Assembly (NCBI RefSeq): GCF_000685155.1
Contig: NZ_JMIY01000003.1
Span: forward strand, 26,356-68,946
Reading direction: 5' to 3'
DNA from: Candidatus Methanoperedens nitratireducens
Lineage (GTDB): Archaea > Halobacteriota > Methanosarcinia > Methanosarcinales > Methanoperedenaceae
Length of the DNA stretch: 42,591 nt
Each line of letters opens with the position of its first letter. Position 1 is the first letter of the stretch. A program made the translations under genes and the position numbers. The notes under the pieces are model-generated. The model had not been told where the DNA came from and searched no databases. It saw only the letters and a program-made list of their open reading frames with translations. Shown piece after piece: positions 33,124 to 42,316 of the stretch.

Positions 33124-33726
33124 ATGATATCAGGTATAGAGAAGTTCTACTGCAAATCAAGGCTCCATGCATACATCTGGAAATGGATGGCAAATAAGAT
33201 CTTCTCTGATTTCGTACCGTATTTTCCGCTATCACCTTTAATACTTGAGATAGGTACAGGTCAGGGACTCGGGGCTATTTTTCTGGCCGAGAGATTGAAA
33301 GATTCAAGTTTTATCGCCATCGATAATGAGCATGACATGGTCAAGGCAGCGATCCAGAATGTTAAAAAAAAGGATCTTCAGGAGAGGATAAGAGTAGAGT
33401 GGGGTGATGCTCTTGCTCTGAATTTCCCTGATAAAAGTTTTGATGCTGTAGTCTCAATAACCGTACTCCATCACGTACCGCACTATGAAAAGGCGCTCAT
33501 TGAGGCTGCCCGTGTATTAAAGCCTGAGGGAGTATTCATGATAGTAGATTTTGATTTTAAAGCAAGCATTTTTCCACGGTTTGAGATTCTAATCGGACGC
33601 CCTGCAAGTATATTTACATGGAATGAGATGTCCGGGGCTTTACAAAAAGCCGGGTTTGAGACACAGAAGGTAAATTTCTACGGCATGGGTATGTTCGCTT
33701 CAGCCTCTTTGAAGTCCTTGCGGTGA
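33124..33726 (+). CDS. Class I SAM-dependent methyltransferase
   Basis: 200 residues. Motif I is LEIGTGQGLGAI (41-52), motif II has IAIDNEHDMV, and the acidic WGDALALNFPDKSFDAVVS and LHHVPHYEKALIEAARVLKP are typical of the UbiE/Methyltransf_11 group. It is a small soluble enzyme; the substrate cannot be told from sequence. ATG 33124 starts after an AT-rich stretch. It is convergent with the AAA ATPase gene and is the first intact housekeeping-type gene right of the island. Confidence 0.88.
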   Translation: MISGIEKFYCKSRLHAYIWKWMANKIFSDFVPYFPLSPLILEIGTGQGLGAIFLAERLKDSSFIAIDNEHDMVKAAIQNVKKKDLQERIRVEWGDALALNFPDKSFDAVVSITVLHHVPHYEKALIEAARVLKPEGVFMIVDFDFKASIFPRFEILIGRPASIFTWNEMSGALQKAGFETQKVNFYGMGMFASASLKSLR

Positions 33727-33739
33727 TGCACTCCTGTCA

Positions 33740-34849
33740 TTATGCAAACATCCCTTTTGGTGGCTCAGATCTCTTTCCTTTCGTTTCCTCAAGTGCCTGT
33801 TCAATATGGTCTTCTGTTACCTTGCTGCCTGAAAGTATGGCTTTATGAAGTGCGTTCTTAAGCAGTTTTTCAACCAGATCGCGTCCAGAGAAACCTGATG
33901 TATGTTTGGCGATTGTATCAAGGTTAACATCTTTTTCAAGTTTTACCGGGAACTTGCGTGTATAAGATTTCAATATCTCATACCGCTCCTGCACTGTCGG
34001 AAGGGTAAATTCAATTTCTTCCTCAAAACGGCTGCGTACTGCCGGATCAAGGGCATAGAGCATATTCGTTGCTGCAATAGTGCATATTCCATCGCGCTCA
34101 TCTATCCCATCCATCTCGGTCAGGAGCGCATTGACGATCTCAGCCACATCGCCCCTTATCTCCTGGTAGCTGCGGTTAAGTGCGATAGCATCAAATTCAT
34201 CAATGAAGATTATGCACGGAGAGAGCTCTTCTGCTTTCTCATAGAGCTGGTGTATCTGGCGTGCCCCGTCACCCACGAATTCCCCGATGAGTTTCGTGGC
34301 TTTTATTGCCAGCAGCGGGACATCTACCGAATTTGCAAGTGCTTTTGCTATCATTGTTTTTCCTGTTCCTGCCGGCCCATAGAATAGAATATTCTTGGGT
34401 GCCCAGCCTCCAAATTTGAGGGGATTGGAGAGGAACCGCTCTATAATTCTACATTTCTGTTTGGCCTTGTCCTGTCCTATGACCTGTTTAAAGGTGACCG
34501 TACTTTTTATTTCAGGAACAAAGAAATCTGCATCATAATCCTCGACCACGAATCTGGTATCCTTCCCTATCTCGGAGTTCTCAGGATCAACATCTATAAC
34601 CTTAAAGGCAAAATCCGGGAACATTCTGCGGTCAAACAGGTAATCGCCCTTTTTAACTATAAACCCGCTCCACTGCTCCCGTGCATAGAACTCAAAAACA
34701 TCCAGCTCTGCAGGTTCAGGATACTCATGGAACATACCTTTTAATGGGTATCCAGCAGGCTTTACCACTACTGTTTTTGCCCCATTTTCTTTTGCTCCGG
34801 GACTGTATTTATTACCTTTCTTACTGCTCACTCTCTGTTTTGATCTCAT
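33740..34849 (-). CDS. Archaeal AAA+ ATPase (COG1223, 26S-proteasome-regulator-like)
   Basis: 369 residues. A basic tail and a small beta domain (about 30-115) precede one AAA module. Walker A is GPAGTGKT (158-165), Walker B IIFIDEFDA (213-221), and AATNMLYALDPAVRSRFEEEIEF gives sensor 1 and the arginine-finger region (listed as start LYALDP and end RSRFEEEI). The C-terminal lid is GFSGRDLVEKLLKNALHKA. The family is archaeal and probably works as an unfoldase or chaperone; a proteasome link is assumed from similarity, not shown. No HbYX tail: it ends PPKGMFA. Confidence 0.88.
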   Translation of the reverse strand: MRSKQRVSSKKGNKYSPGAKENGAKTVVVKPAGYPLKGMFHEYPEPAELDVFEFYAREQWSGFIVKKGDYLFDRRMFPDFAFKVIDVDPENSEIGKDTRFVVEDYDADFFVPEIKSTVTFKQVIGQDKAKQKCRIIERFLSNPLKFGGWAPKNILFYGPAGTGKTMIAKALANSVDVPLLAIKATKLIGEFVGDGARQIHQLYEKAEELSPCIIFIDEFDAIALNRSYQEIRGDVAEIVNALLTEMDGIDERDGICTIAATNMLYALDPAVRSRFEEEIEFTLPTVQERYEILKSYTRKFPVKLEKDVNLDTIAKHTSGFSGRDLVEKLLKNALHKAILSGSKVTEDHIEQALEETKGKRSEPPKGMFA

Positions 34850-34881
34850 TAAACCAATTAACGTTAACTATCTATTAAATC

Positions 34882-35913
34882 TTATCCTTGATTCCTGTTT
34901 TTTAAAAATTCTTTTATACCTGTACCTGTATTCATAAGAAGTTTAAATGCCATCTCCTGCGTGGGCCATGAACCAAGCCCGCAGTCAGGACCTGCATACT
35001 TTATCCGCTCACCAAAGGTATCATAGATCTTATCAAGTCTAATCGCTATGGTTTTTGGTGTCTCCATAACTGTTACTATCTCTTCAAGCTTTGTGGGTTC
35101 TTTCCAGACATTAGTGCCGTACTTTTCGTTCAGCGCAGCAGCCATGTTGAAGATATCAGTACGAGAAACCCCGACTCTCAGGAATTTATCGTAGTCCTCA
35201 AGATCTTTTTTATCAATAAGATCAAGATACGATGGGTTTGCAGCAGATTCAACGCCAATTATACTGATAGAAGGAACCCTGCATATGAGTTTATAATGAA
35301 GCGGTGAATGGAGATGGATCTCGGTGTCTATGTTATGAGAAGCTGCTGTCTTTGCTGCCTTCTCCAGGGCTTCTATCAGATCGCTATCACTGAACATGAG
35401 CTGTGGATTTATCCCTATGCTTGGCTCATCGATCGATACAGTGGCTATCTGAAGATGCCTTGCACTGTCTATTGAGTTTCTGATAAAGCGGTCTATGCTG
35501 GTTGCAAAAGCGTTCAGGATATCCTTGTATGCTGTGCCCCCGAACTGCTTCAGGTACAGTTCCACAGGCCCGGTGACGCATACCCTTATATTTAATTTCC
35601 TGCCGTTTTTCTTATAATACTCTGCTCCGATCTCTTCTATAGCCTCAAGCTCCATTATTCTTGCTTTTTCTTTGCGGACAAGCAGAGGCTCTTCTGTGTT
35701 TGCCTCGTCATTGATTATCCCCAGGAACTGCTGGTTCATATCCTGGAACTGGGGATACGTTGGTATATCCACTCCTGCTTCAATCTTCTGACGCATTGCA
35801 TCCCTGAGAATCTTAGTTATCCGGGGATCATTACTTTTTATAGCAAAAGATATCTGATCTCTGCTTATATCCTCTGGCAGCGGGTAACTCCCGATATCAT
35901 CGAACAATATCAT
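34882..35913 (-). CDS. Core MetE-type methionine synthase homologue
   Basis: 343 residues, the size of archaeal core-MetE proteins that contain only the catalytic C-terminal barrel. Motifs: FDDIGSYPLP, TGPVELYLKQF, SIDEPSIG and AGPDCGLGSWP. In canonical MetE zinc is held by His-Cys-Glu-Cys. Here the matching positions appear to be His200, His202 (IHLHSPL), Glu222 (GVESAANP) and Cys311, so the second ligand would be His in place of Cys. Archaeal core enzymes are thought to use methyl-corrinoid donors in place of folates. It is followed on the same strand by the AAA gene, 32 bases on. A methyltransferase other than methionine synthase is possible. Confidence 0.82.
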   Translation of the reverse strand: MILFDDIGSYPLPEDISRDQISFAIKSNDPRITKILRDAMRQKIEAGVDIPTYPQFQDMNQQFLGIINDEANTEEPLLVRKEKARIMELEAIEEIGAEYYKKNGRKLNIRVCVTGPVELYLKQFGGTAYKDILNAFATSIDRFIRNSIDSARHLQIATVSIDEPSIGINPQLMFSDSDLIEALEKAAKTAASHNIDTEIHLHSPLHYKLICRVPSISIIGVESAANPSYLDLIDKKDLEDYDKFLRVGVSRTDIFNMAAALNEKYGTNVWKEPTKLEEIVTVMETPKTIAIRLDKIYDTFGERIKYAGPDCGLGSWPTQEMAFKLLMNTGTGIKEFLKNRNQG

Positions 35914-35959
35914 GTTGCTCTTGATTATTCTATGCGGGCTTATACCTATTGAAACATAA

Positions 35960-36034
35960 TGGGATAGCGCGGATTCGAACCGCGGTCTAAGCGTCCCAAA
36001 CGCTCAAGGATGGACCAGGCTACCCTACTATCCC
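35960..36034 (-). tRNA. tRNA-Pro (anticodon TGG)
   Basis: Minus-strand cloverleaf with acceptor GGGATAG/CTATCCC, anticodon stem GAGCG/CGCTT around loop TTTGGGA (anticodon TGG), and T arm CGCGG-TTCGAAT-CCGCG. The discriminator is A; CCA is not encoded and no intron is seen. Confidence 0.95.
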
Positions 36035-36054
36035 GTGGGCGTCCTAATAATAGC

Positions 36055-36062
36055 CTTATAAG
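36055..36062 (-). promoter_or_regulatory. TATA box of tRNA-Pro
   Basis: CTTATAAG lies about 21-28 bases upstream of the tRNA 5' end on the minus strand. The sequence is palindromic, so it might also serve the rightward sat gene, which starts about 160 bases away. Confidence 0.5.
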
Positions 36063-36222
36063 ATAAAATCTTTACTATTGTGTCAAGTCAACTTTTGCAC
36101 GAAAGAACTTCCATCTCTTACTCTGTTCTTTGTATCTATTCAGTTTGTGCTTCCTGAGGATTTGCCTCTTAGGAAACAATTATTAAACAAAAAGACATTT
36201 GAGCCCAAAATCCGGGATTACA

Positions 36223-37359
36223 ATGATACAGATAAAACCTCACGGCGGAAAGTTAATCAGTAGGACATTAACAGAACAGAAACAAAAAAATATCATCGAG
36301 CAGGCTTCTGAATATCAGAGCGTTCCAATAAGTGCTGATCTGATGAAGGATGTCGAGAACATCGCAAGCGGCCTGTTCAGCCCTCTTGAAGGTTTTAACT
36401 GCCAGGAGGACTATGAGAGTATTCTCTACAATAAACGCCTCTCGGATGGTCTTCCATGGACTATCCCGATTGTGCTCGATGTTGAGAATAACGATATAAA
36501 AGAAGGGGACGACATTCTCCTTAGAAACAATGACCATCTTGTGGCAGTGATGCATGTCGAAGAAAGATACGGTTTTGATAAGAGGGCTCATGCCGAGCAG
36601 GTATTCGGGACAAACGACGACGCACATCCAGGCGTTGCAAAGACATACTCAATGAAGGACACACTGCTTGGCGGAAAGATAGACCTCATTAATGAATCAA
36701 AAACCCCTTATTATAAGTATGCCCTGAAACCAGAAGAGACAAGGAGCCTGTTCAAAGAGAAAGGATGGGAAAGAGTCGTCGGGTTCCAGACAAGGAATGT
36801 TGCACACCTTGGCCATGAGTATCTGCAAAAATCCGCACTCTCAGTGGTGGATGGACTTTTCATAAACCCTGTTATAGGCAAGAAAAAGAGGGGCGACTTC
36901 AGGGACGAGGTGATCCTTGAGAGCTACGAGGTGCTTATCGATAATTACTATCCCAGGGACAGGGTTGTGCTTGGCATCTTCCAGACCGAGATGCGCTATG
37001 CAGGCCCGAGGGAAGCGATATTCCATGCGATCGTGAGAAAGAACTACGGATGCACACATTTTATTATTGGAAGAGACCATGCGGGCGTAGGGACATTTTA
37101 TCATCCATTTGCTGCGCAGGAGATATTCAAGGAATTCCCTGATATAGGAATCGAGCCCATGTTCTTCATGTCGTTTTTCCACTGCAACAAATGCGGCGGG
37201 ATAACCAATGACAAGGTATGCCCGCATAACGACAGGATCGATTTCAGCGGCACAAAGATGAGGCAGATGATTGAGAGCGGAAAGCGGCCGCCAGCGGATT
37301 CGATGCGTCCTGAGGTTGCTGATGTGATACTCAAGTCAGGCAAGCCCTTTGTGGAATAG
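36223..37359 (+). CDS. sat: Sulfate adenylyltransferase (ATP sulfurylase)
   Basis: Catalyses ATP + sulfate to adenosine phosphosulfate + PPi. 378 residues from ATG 36223 (MIQIKPHGGKLISR); TTG 36199 is an in-frame alternative with no support. Active-site motifs are GFQTRNVAHLGHEYL (QxRN and HxGH) and IGRDHAGVGTFYHPFAAQE, and a zinc-binding group CNKCGG...CPH follows near the C-terminus. The length fits the archaeal and bacterial homo-oligomeric Sat without a kinase domain. No APS reductase or kinase gene is adjacent, so assimilatory and dissimilatory use cannot be told apart. The next two genes follow on the same strand at 51- and 60-base gaps. Confidence 0.96.
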   Translation: MIQIKPHGGKLISRTLTEQKQKNIIEQASEYQSVPISADLMKDVENIASGLFSPLEGFNCQEDYESILYNKRLSDGLPWTIPIVLDVENNDIKEGDDILLRNNDHLVAVMHVEERYGFDKRAHAEQVFGTNDDAHPGVAKTYSMKDTLLGGKIDLINESKTPYYKYALKPEETRSLFKEKGWERVVGFQTRNVAHLGHEYLQKSALSVVDGLFINPVIGKKKRGDFRDEVILESYEVLIDNYYPRDRVVLGIFQTEMRYAGPREAIFHAIVRKNYGCTHFIIGRDHAGVGTFYHPFAAQEIFKEFPDIGIEPMFFMSFFHCNKCGGITNDKVCPHNDRIDFSGTKMRQMIESGKRPPADSMRPEVADVILKSGKPFVE

Positions 37360-37410
37360 GGCGCTGGTATTAATACCCTGAATCCCATTGTTACTTAATG
37401 GGGATCATAT

Positions 37411-37980
37411 ATGCAGAGGTTTGTACAGAGGCTTCCGCCGCACCAGCGTATAGCAAAGGATTTTCCTGTCCTTCATTACGGGCGGGTGCCTGAATTCGAT
37501 AGGAGAACATGGGATTTTAGGGTTGAAGGGCTGGTTGAAAAACCTATCCGGCTGACATACGATGAGTTCCTGGCACTGGATCGAACGGCAGTAACGAGCG
37601 ATCTTCACTGCGTCACAGGATGGAGCAAGCTTGATCTAGGATGGGAAGGGGTGCTTTTCAGGGATCTGGCAAAGATAGTAAAACCCAGAAGCAGCGCAAA
37701 ATTTGTTACAATAGAGGCTGAGAACGAATATACCACAAGCCTGCCTCTTTCAGATCTTATGGAGCCTGATGTGATTTTTGCCTATAATCTTGATGGAAAG
37801 CCGCTTGAGCCCGTTCACGGCGGGCCGCTTCGTATTGTCGTTCCGAAAAAATACGGTTATAAGAGCGCAAAATGGGTAAGAGGGGTAATATTCACAGAAG
37901 AGCAGGAACTTGGTTTCTGGGAAAAGAAAGGGTACAGCTACAGTGCAGACCCGTGGAAGGAGGAGCGGTATTCGTACTGA
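37411..37980 (+). CDS. Sulfite-oxidase-fold molybdopterin protein
   Basis: 189 residues forming one oxidoreductase molybdopterin-binding domain. The Mo ligand is predicted to be Cys67 (DLHCVTGWS). Other family stretches are WDFRVEGLVEKP, VHGGPLRIVVPKKYGYK and SAKWVRGVIF. It lacks both a Tat signal and the dimerisation domain of true sulfite oxidases, and resembles the short cytoplasmic members of the MsrP/YedY group. The position after sat hints at sulfur metabolism, but the substrate is unknown and methionine-sulfoxide or other N/S-oxide reduction is possible. Confidence 0.88.
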   Translation: MQRFVQRLPPHQRIAKDFPVLHYGRVPEFDRRTWDFRVEGLVEKPIRLTYDEFLALDRTAVTSDLHCVTGWSKLDLGWEGVLFRDLAKIVKPRSSAKFVTIEAENEYTTSLPLSDLMEPDVIFAYNLDGKPLEPVHGGPLRIVVPKKYGYKSAKWVRGVIFTEEQELGFWEKKGYSYSADPWKEERYSY

Positions 37981-38040
37981 CAGTAGCACTCCAAATCAGA
38001 TAGCAGTAAGATAGGCGTGCTTTGTCTCAGGAGCAGAGAA

Positions 38041-39534
38041 ATGGAACAGAAGTCAATAATTATAATTGGAGCTGGAATAGCCGGTCTTTCTTCGGGCTGC
38101 TATGGCGAGATGAACGGCTACCGAACTAAAATATTTGAGCTCCACAATAAACCCGGCGGAGTATGCACCGCATGGAAGCGCAAGGGCTATATTTTTGATT
38201 TCTGCATACATAATTTGGGTGGCTCTGGAAAAAGCTCAAGGTTCCACCGCATCTGGGAAGAACTGGGCCCCGCGCACGATCTGCCCATGATGCATTACGA
38301 AGAGTTCGTACGGATTGAGCGGTCTGATGGCAGGGCATTCAATGTTTTCACGGATATTGATAGGTTAGAACAGCACATGAAAGAACTCGCTCCCGGCGAT
38401 GCCTCTGTAATAAATAAGTTTACACGGGCAGTGCGTTTGTTCACCCATTTCGATATGTGGGAACTCCAAATGGGTGGGATCAGGGCAGCCATCAGGATGC
38501 TTCCCATGGTCTGGGCCCTGTTCAGGTGGCGTGGAATCACATTGCAGGACTTTGCCGCTCGCTTCTCTGACCCCTTTCTGCGCCAGGCGTTCCCCTTCAT
38601 TCATTACGACAGTCCTGAGATTCCAGTGATTTTGACATTCTACTTTCTGGCAGGGATGCACAAACATGACCTGGGATGGCCCCGCGGCGGCTCGTTAGCG
38701 TTCTCGCGAGCTATAGAAAAGCGTTACCTTGATCTGGGTGGGGAGATTTACTATAAATCGCGCGTGGAGAAGATCCTGGTTGAGAATAACAGGGCCGTGG
38801 GCATCCGTCTGGCAGACGGAACAGAGCATCGTGCCGACATTGTCGTCTCATCTGCTGATGGACACACGACAATCTTCGACATGCTGGAAGGCAAATATGT
38901 GAATGATCAGATTCTCAGTTACTACTCTGCTGCGCCCGCCAGCCAGCCATTTGCTCTCCATGTTTTCCTGGGAGTCGCTCGCGACTTCTCCCGAGAACCT
39001 CATGCCATTGTCCTCCTGCTTGACCAGTCAGTAACCATTGCCGGGAAAGTTCGGGAGAGGCTTGATGTGGAACTTTTTAACTTTGACCCGAGCATGGCTC
39101 CGGATGGCAAATCTGTGATCAAGGTACCGTTTGATTCAAGTTATGCATTTTGGAAGGGCCTCTATGATAGATACGAAGATTATCAGGCTGAAAAAGACCG
39201 TGTTGCTAGCGCAGTGATAAACTTGCTGGAGAAGCGTTTCCCTGGCATAAAGGAACAAATCGAGGTAGTCGACGTAGCCACACCCGTGACGATAGAGCGC
39301 TATATGGGAACCTGGCAAGGACTCCAGGTCTGGTGGCCAACTGAGAAAGCGGGAGCGGTGATGCGCAAGGGATTGAGCAGAACACTCCCTGGACTGGGGA
39401 ACTTTTACATGGCCGGACAATGGGCTGAGGCAATGGTCGGTTTGTCATCAGCCGCTGAATCGGGCCGTAACCTGATTAAAACCCTCTGCAAGAGGGATAA
39501 GAAGCCGTTTTTAACAAAGATTCCAGGAACATAA
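38041..39534 (+). CDS. Phytoene-desaturase-like FAD-dependent oxidoreductase
   Basis: 497 residues from ATG 38041. N-terminal dinucleotide fold IIIIGAGIAGLSSG (GxGxxG at about 10-15) with the acidic end of strand two (FELHNKPGG) and VCTAWKRKGYIFDF. Later SSADGHTTIFDML and the C-terminal GNFYMAGQW FAD-binding segment fit the COG1233 (CrtI-like) family. Members act on carotenoids, retinol or other lipids, and no carotenoid genes are nearby, so the substrate is open. In-frame codons before 38041 lack a ribosome-binding site. Confidence 0.86.
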   Translation: MEQKSIIIIGAGIAGLSSGCYGEMNGYRTKIFELHNKPGGVCTAWKRKGYIFDFCIHNLGGSGKSSRFHRIWEELGPAHDLPMMHYEEFVRIERSDGRAFNVFTDIDRLEQHMKELAPGDASVINKFTRAVRLFTHFDMWELQMGGIRAAIRMLPMVWALFRWRGITLQDFAARFSDPFLRQAFPFIHYDSPEIPVILTFYFLAGMHKHDLGWPRGGSLAFSRAIEKRYLDLGGEIYYKSRVEKILVENNRAVGIRLADGTEHRADIVVSSADGHTTIFDMLEGKYVNDQILSYYSAAPASQPFALHVFLGVARDFSREPHAIVLLLDQSVTIAGKVRERLDVELFNFDPSMAPDGKSVIKVPFDSSYAFWKGLYDRYEDYQAEKDRVASAVINLLEKRFPGIKEQIEVVDVATPVTIERYMGTWQGLQVWWPTEKAGAVMRKGLSRTLPGLGNFYMAGQWAEAMVGLSSAAESGRNLIKTLCKRDKKPFLTKIPGT

Positions 39535-39547
39535 TTTTATATGTCTC

Positions 39548-41545
39548 TTATAATGCCCGTCCAGGTGATTCTGCCTTAATTCTCGATCCGCCCGGAGGCA
39601 GGAACATGGCTATCTTATCAGGTGATGCAATCGACTTAATAAGCTTTTTATCCTCGAATCTGTCGCTCAGAATTCTATAGATCTTCTTTGAGAGATCGTT
39701 CTGGTTAAACTCTCCTGGCTCTATCTCGATAACAGATTGTGTCCTGCTCCTGACCGCGCTCACAGGCCCGCCTATCAGTCTTTTATCCTCATTGAGCTCA
39801 AGACCCAGCGCTACTTCCAGCATAACATCCTTGTAATAGTTGCGTTTTCCCCTGATCATGAATGCCCCTTTTGCCAGGTATTCACCCGGCTCCGGTGTAT
39901 TTGAGACCTGCTCAGGGAACACCCGGTAGCAGTCCCCGCTCACCTGTCCTGATTTCCATATACCTGAATAAGATACTGTGAACTGTGCCGCCTCCAGGAG
40001 CGTGGTCTCAGGGACTTCATTACCTTCCGTCTTTATTATAACAGCAGGAGAACCTGATACATGGGTATGGAAGAATATATCCCTCTTCTCAAGATATTTC
40101 TTCACAATATCCTCGTTGCTCTGGGCATCCCGGCCGCCGATGACAAGGAACCCATCTGATGAGATAAACCACCTGAACTGCTCATACCATCTCTGCCTGG
40201 GTTTCTGTTTCTGTATCTTTTTACCTATCTCTGGAGCCCCTTCTTTTTCAGATAGTTTCTTTGTCTCCTCTATTGCAATAAGTGCACCTTTTATCTTTGA
40301 GGATAATTTTTTTGCTTTATCGTAGTATACCTGTGAGTTCTGGTGTACTGAGAGCTTTATATCCAGTTCGACATTTTCATTATCAAGGTTTACAGTTATG
40401 GTCCCATTGCTCGCATTAATGGATCTTATTGCCCTGGCCTCAGGCATATCAGACTCTTTTAATATGTTCCTGATATCATCCCATGAATAGTCCCGATCTC
40501 TTGCACTATTAATTGCTTTTAATATCCCCTCACACATCTGGTAGTGCGCATATATCAACTCGCCCTTCTCAATGAGTCGCTTCTCATCATCCTGGAACTT
40601 CTTTAGTGCTTGTATCTGTTTTTGTAAGCGGTATTCAAACGGTCCGAGCCTCTCATCCTTTTTTCCTTCTCCTTCTTTTGCTTCCTCGCCCTTTTTTTCA
40701 GCGGTCTTCTTGCCAAAATATTCATCCAGCGCCTCATTAAAAGTATCAAAATACTTTTTCTCATCGCTCTCATACTGTGAGAGCGGAAACGGCAGGACGT
40801 CTGTGGCTTTCCCGTCTTTTAATACTGTATGAGGTCTAAGACCGTCGTTCAATGGCACAAAGACCTCCTGTATGGCACCCATGATCGAGGTCACATCAAC
40901 ATCGCTCAACCGGGCTGCAGGGGTATTCTTATCAATACCAGCATGAAGGCAGATCTCCTCAGCATACTGTCCCCCTATGTTCATGCGTGTTGCCAGGGTT
41001 CTGACAATATCGGTCTGGGACTGTGAGAACATATCTTTTAGCTCATCCAGCGTGACTGTGACAGGACTGATCTGCGCCTGTGGAAGCTCGTATACCTCAC
41101 CCCGTATCACCTTCCTGTCCTTGAAACTGATGGATTTTAGCGGAAGGATTATTCGCCTCCGGGCATCCAGCAGGATAATATTGCCTTTTGAAAATAGCTC
41201 GATAAGAAGGATTGTCTTATCCTCACCGCGCTGCATATTGATCTCGATGATGCGGTCAAAATCATACTGTGATATATCGGTAATACGACCGCCACTTAAG
41301 TATTTCCGAAGCAGCATGGGAAAAGACTGGGGGAACTTTGGGGCAGTCCTTGGATATTTTGTCAGGTGCAGCCGCCTGCCTGCCTCGATAACAAGATTTG
41401 TCCTGCCTTCTTTGAAGATCTGGAGCCCTATCCTGATCTCATCGGGTGAGTGCTGGTATATCTTTGCAATTTTTGCATCGTAAAGGCGCGGATGGAGTTC
41501 CTTGATGATTGCGGCAACATCCACGCTTGATATTTCTTGTTTCAT
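39548..41545 (-). CDS. rqcH: Archaeal RqcH/NFACT ribosome quality-control protein
   Basis: 665 residues. NFACT-N (about 1-200) includes Asp97-Arg98 (YDFDRIIEINM), the pair needed for tRNA recruitment and tailing in Bacillus RqcH and yeast Rqc2. Then come a helix-hairpin-helix part with a coiled coil (about 285-420) and NFACT-R (about 465-590: WYEQFRWFISSDGFLVIGGR, DAQSNEDIVKKYL, FFHTHVSGSPAVIIK). The protein binds split 50S subunits with blocked peptidyl-tRNA and adds C-terminal tails, marking the chain for decay. The C-terminal NFACT-C of eukaryotes is missing, as in other archaea. Intact; convergent with the flavoprotein gene. Confidence 0.94.
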   Translation of the reverse strand: MKQEISSVDVAAIIKELHPRLYDAKIAKIYQHSPDEIRIGLQIFKEGRTNLVIEAGRRLHLTKYPRTAPKFPQSFPMLLRKYLSGGRITDISQYDFDRIIEINMQRGEDKTILLIELFSKGNIILLDARRRIILPLKSISFKDRKVIRGEVYELPQAQISPVTVTLDELKDMFSQSQTDIVRTLATRMNIGGQYAEEICLHAGIDKNTPAARLSDVDVTSIMGAIQEVFVPLNDGLRPHTVLKDGKATDVLPFPLSQYESDEKKYFDTFNEALDEYFGKKTAEKKGEEAKEGEGKKDERLGPFEYRLQKQIQALKKFQDDEKRLIEKGELIYAHYQMCEGILKAINSARDRDYSWDDIRNILKESDMPEARAIRSINASNGTITVNLDNENVELDIKLSVHQNSQVYYDKAKKLSSKIKGALIAIEETKKLSEKEGAPEIGKKIQKQKPRQRWYEQFRWFISSDGFLVIGGRDAQSNEDIVKKYLEKRDIFFHTHVSGSPAVIIKTEGNEVPETTLLEAAQFTVSYSGIWKSGQVSGDCYRVFPEQVSNTPEPGEYLAKGAFMIRGKRNYYKDVMLEVALGLELNEDKRLIGGPVSAVRSRTQSVIEIEPGEFNQNDLSKKIYRILSDRFEDKKLIKSIASPDKIAMFLPPGGSRIKAESPGRAL

Positions 41546-41629
41546 AGAATTAAATATGCCCTATCAAACGTTCTTAAATAACTTAAGACTTGGCATCCTC
41601 CTGCAGTAAGACCAGGGGCAAATGTAATA

Positions 41630-42031
41630 TTAATCTCTCTTGGAGAAGTAGCGGAAATTAGTAAGCTCCTGAGGGAGTGATCTTTTATGGGCGCAAGTTT
41701 CCAGCATGCTGTACCACTCATATACGAACAATACAAGACCGATAAGCGCCAGCATTTCAAGGGTTTTAAGATATACACCAGGTATGGTTACTTCATCGGG
41801 AAACCCATGGATAATGAAAAATATACTGAAAGAGAACACATAAATACAATTTCTTGTGAAAAAAGAATCACTAAAAAAGGGTTTTATTTTCAATTCGTTC
41901 TTATCAATATCTTTCCACAGGAACCATATCTGGATGCATAGGAAAATGAGAATTAGATAGAGAGCAAATATAAGTGATTCCATATAAATACTAAACGTAT
42001 TTATATAATTGTAGTTAATATATTCGTCCAA
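41630..42031 (-). CDS. Small hypothetical membrane protein
   Basis: 133 residues from TTG 42031, which follows AGGAGA by about 10 bases; ATG 41983 (MESLIFALYL) would give 117 residues. Three hydrophobic segments are visible: LIFALYLILIFLCIQIWFLW, CIYVFSFSIFFIIHGF and MLALIGLVLFVYEWY, with a charged loop KDIDKNELKIK between the first two. No family recognised. It lies 84 bases upstream of rqcH on the same strand. Confidence 0.6.
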   Translation of the reverse strand: MDEYINYNYINTFSIYMESLIFALYLILIFLCIQIWFLWKDIDKNELKIKPFFSDSFFTRNCIYVFSFSIFFIIHGFPDEVTIPGVYLKTLEMLALIGLVLFVYEWYSMLETCAHKRSLPQELTNFRYFSKRD

Positions 42032-42164
42032 TTTCTCAGTTCTCCTATCCGTTCTGAAGCTTATCTAATAAGCTCTTCTTTAATAAGTCTTTCGACATAT
42101 AAATTAACTCTGGAAATGAGTATATTTTCATCCCATACATAACTGGTTATGAGGCAGACGATAG

Positions 42165-42200
42165 GACACGGATTGCACGGATGACACGTATGACACGGAT
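42165..42200. repeat. Four tandem 9-base units
   Basis: GACACGGAT, TGCACGGAT, GACACGTAT and GACACGGAT are exactly consecutive. It is a short degenerate tandem repeat in the 285-base gap before hicA; no gene was found in that gap. Confidence 0.75.
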
Positions 42201-42316
42201 ACGTTATGAGGAGGAGGCGCTGGTGTAGCTTGTAAAGAATGAAGTTGGGGAGAGTAGGTGCCAGAAAGGATTAAAATATACGAAATCATCAGGTTGCAGT
42301 TTAGCCTGAATTAATC

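Noticed and set aside
39978-40325. Plus-strand frames inside rqcH (also 40572-40832 and 40977-41483)
   Set aside because: They are serine- and phenylalanine-rich antisense shadows of a well-supported gene, with no ribosome-binding sites.
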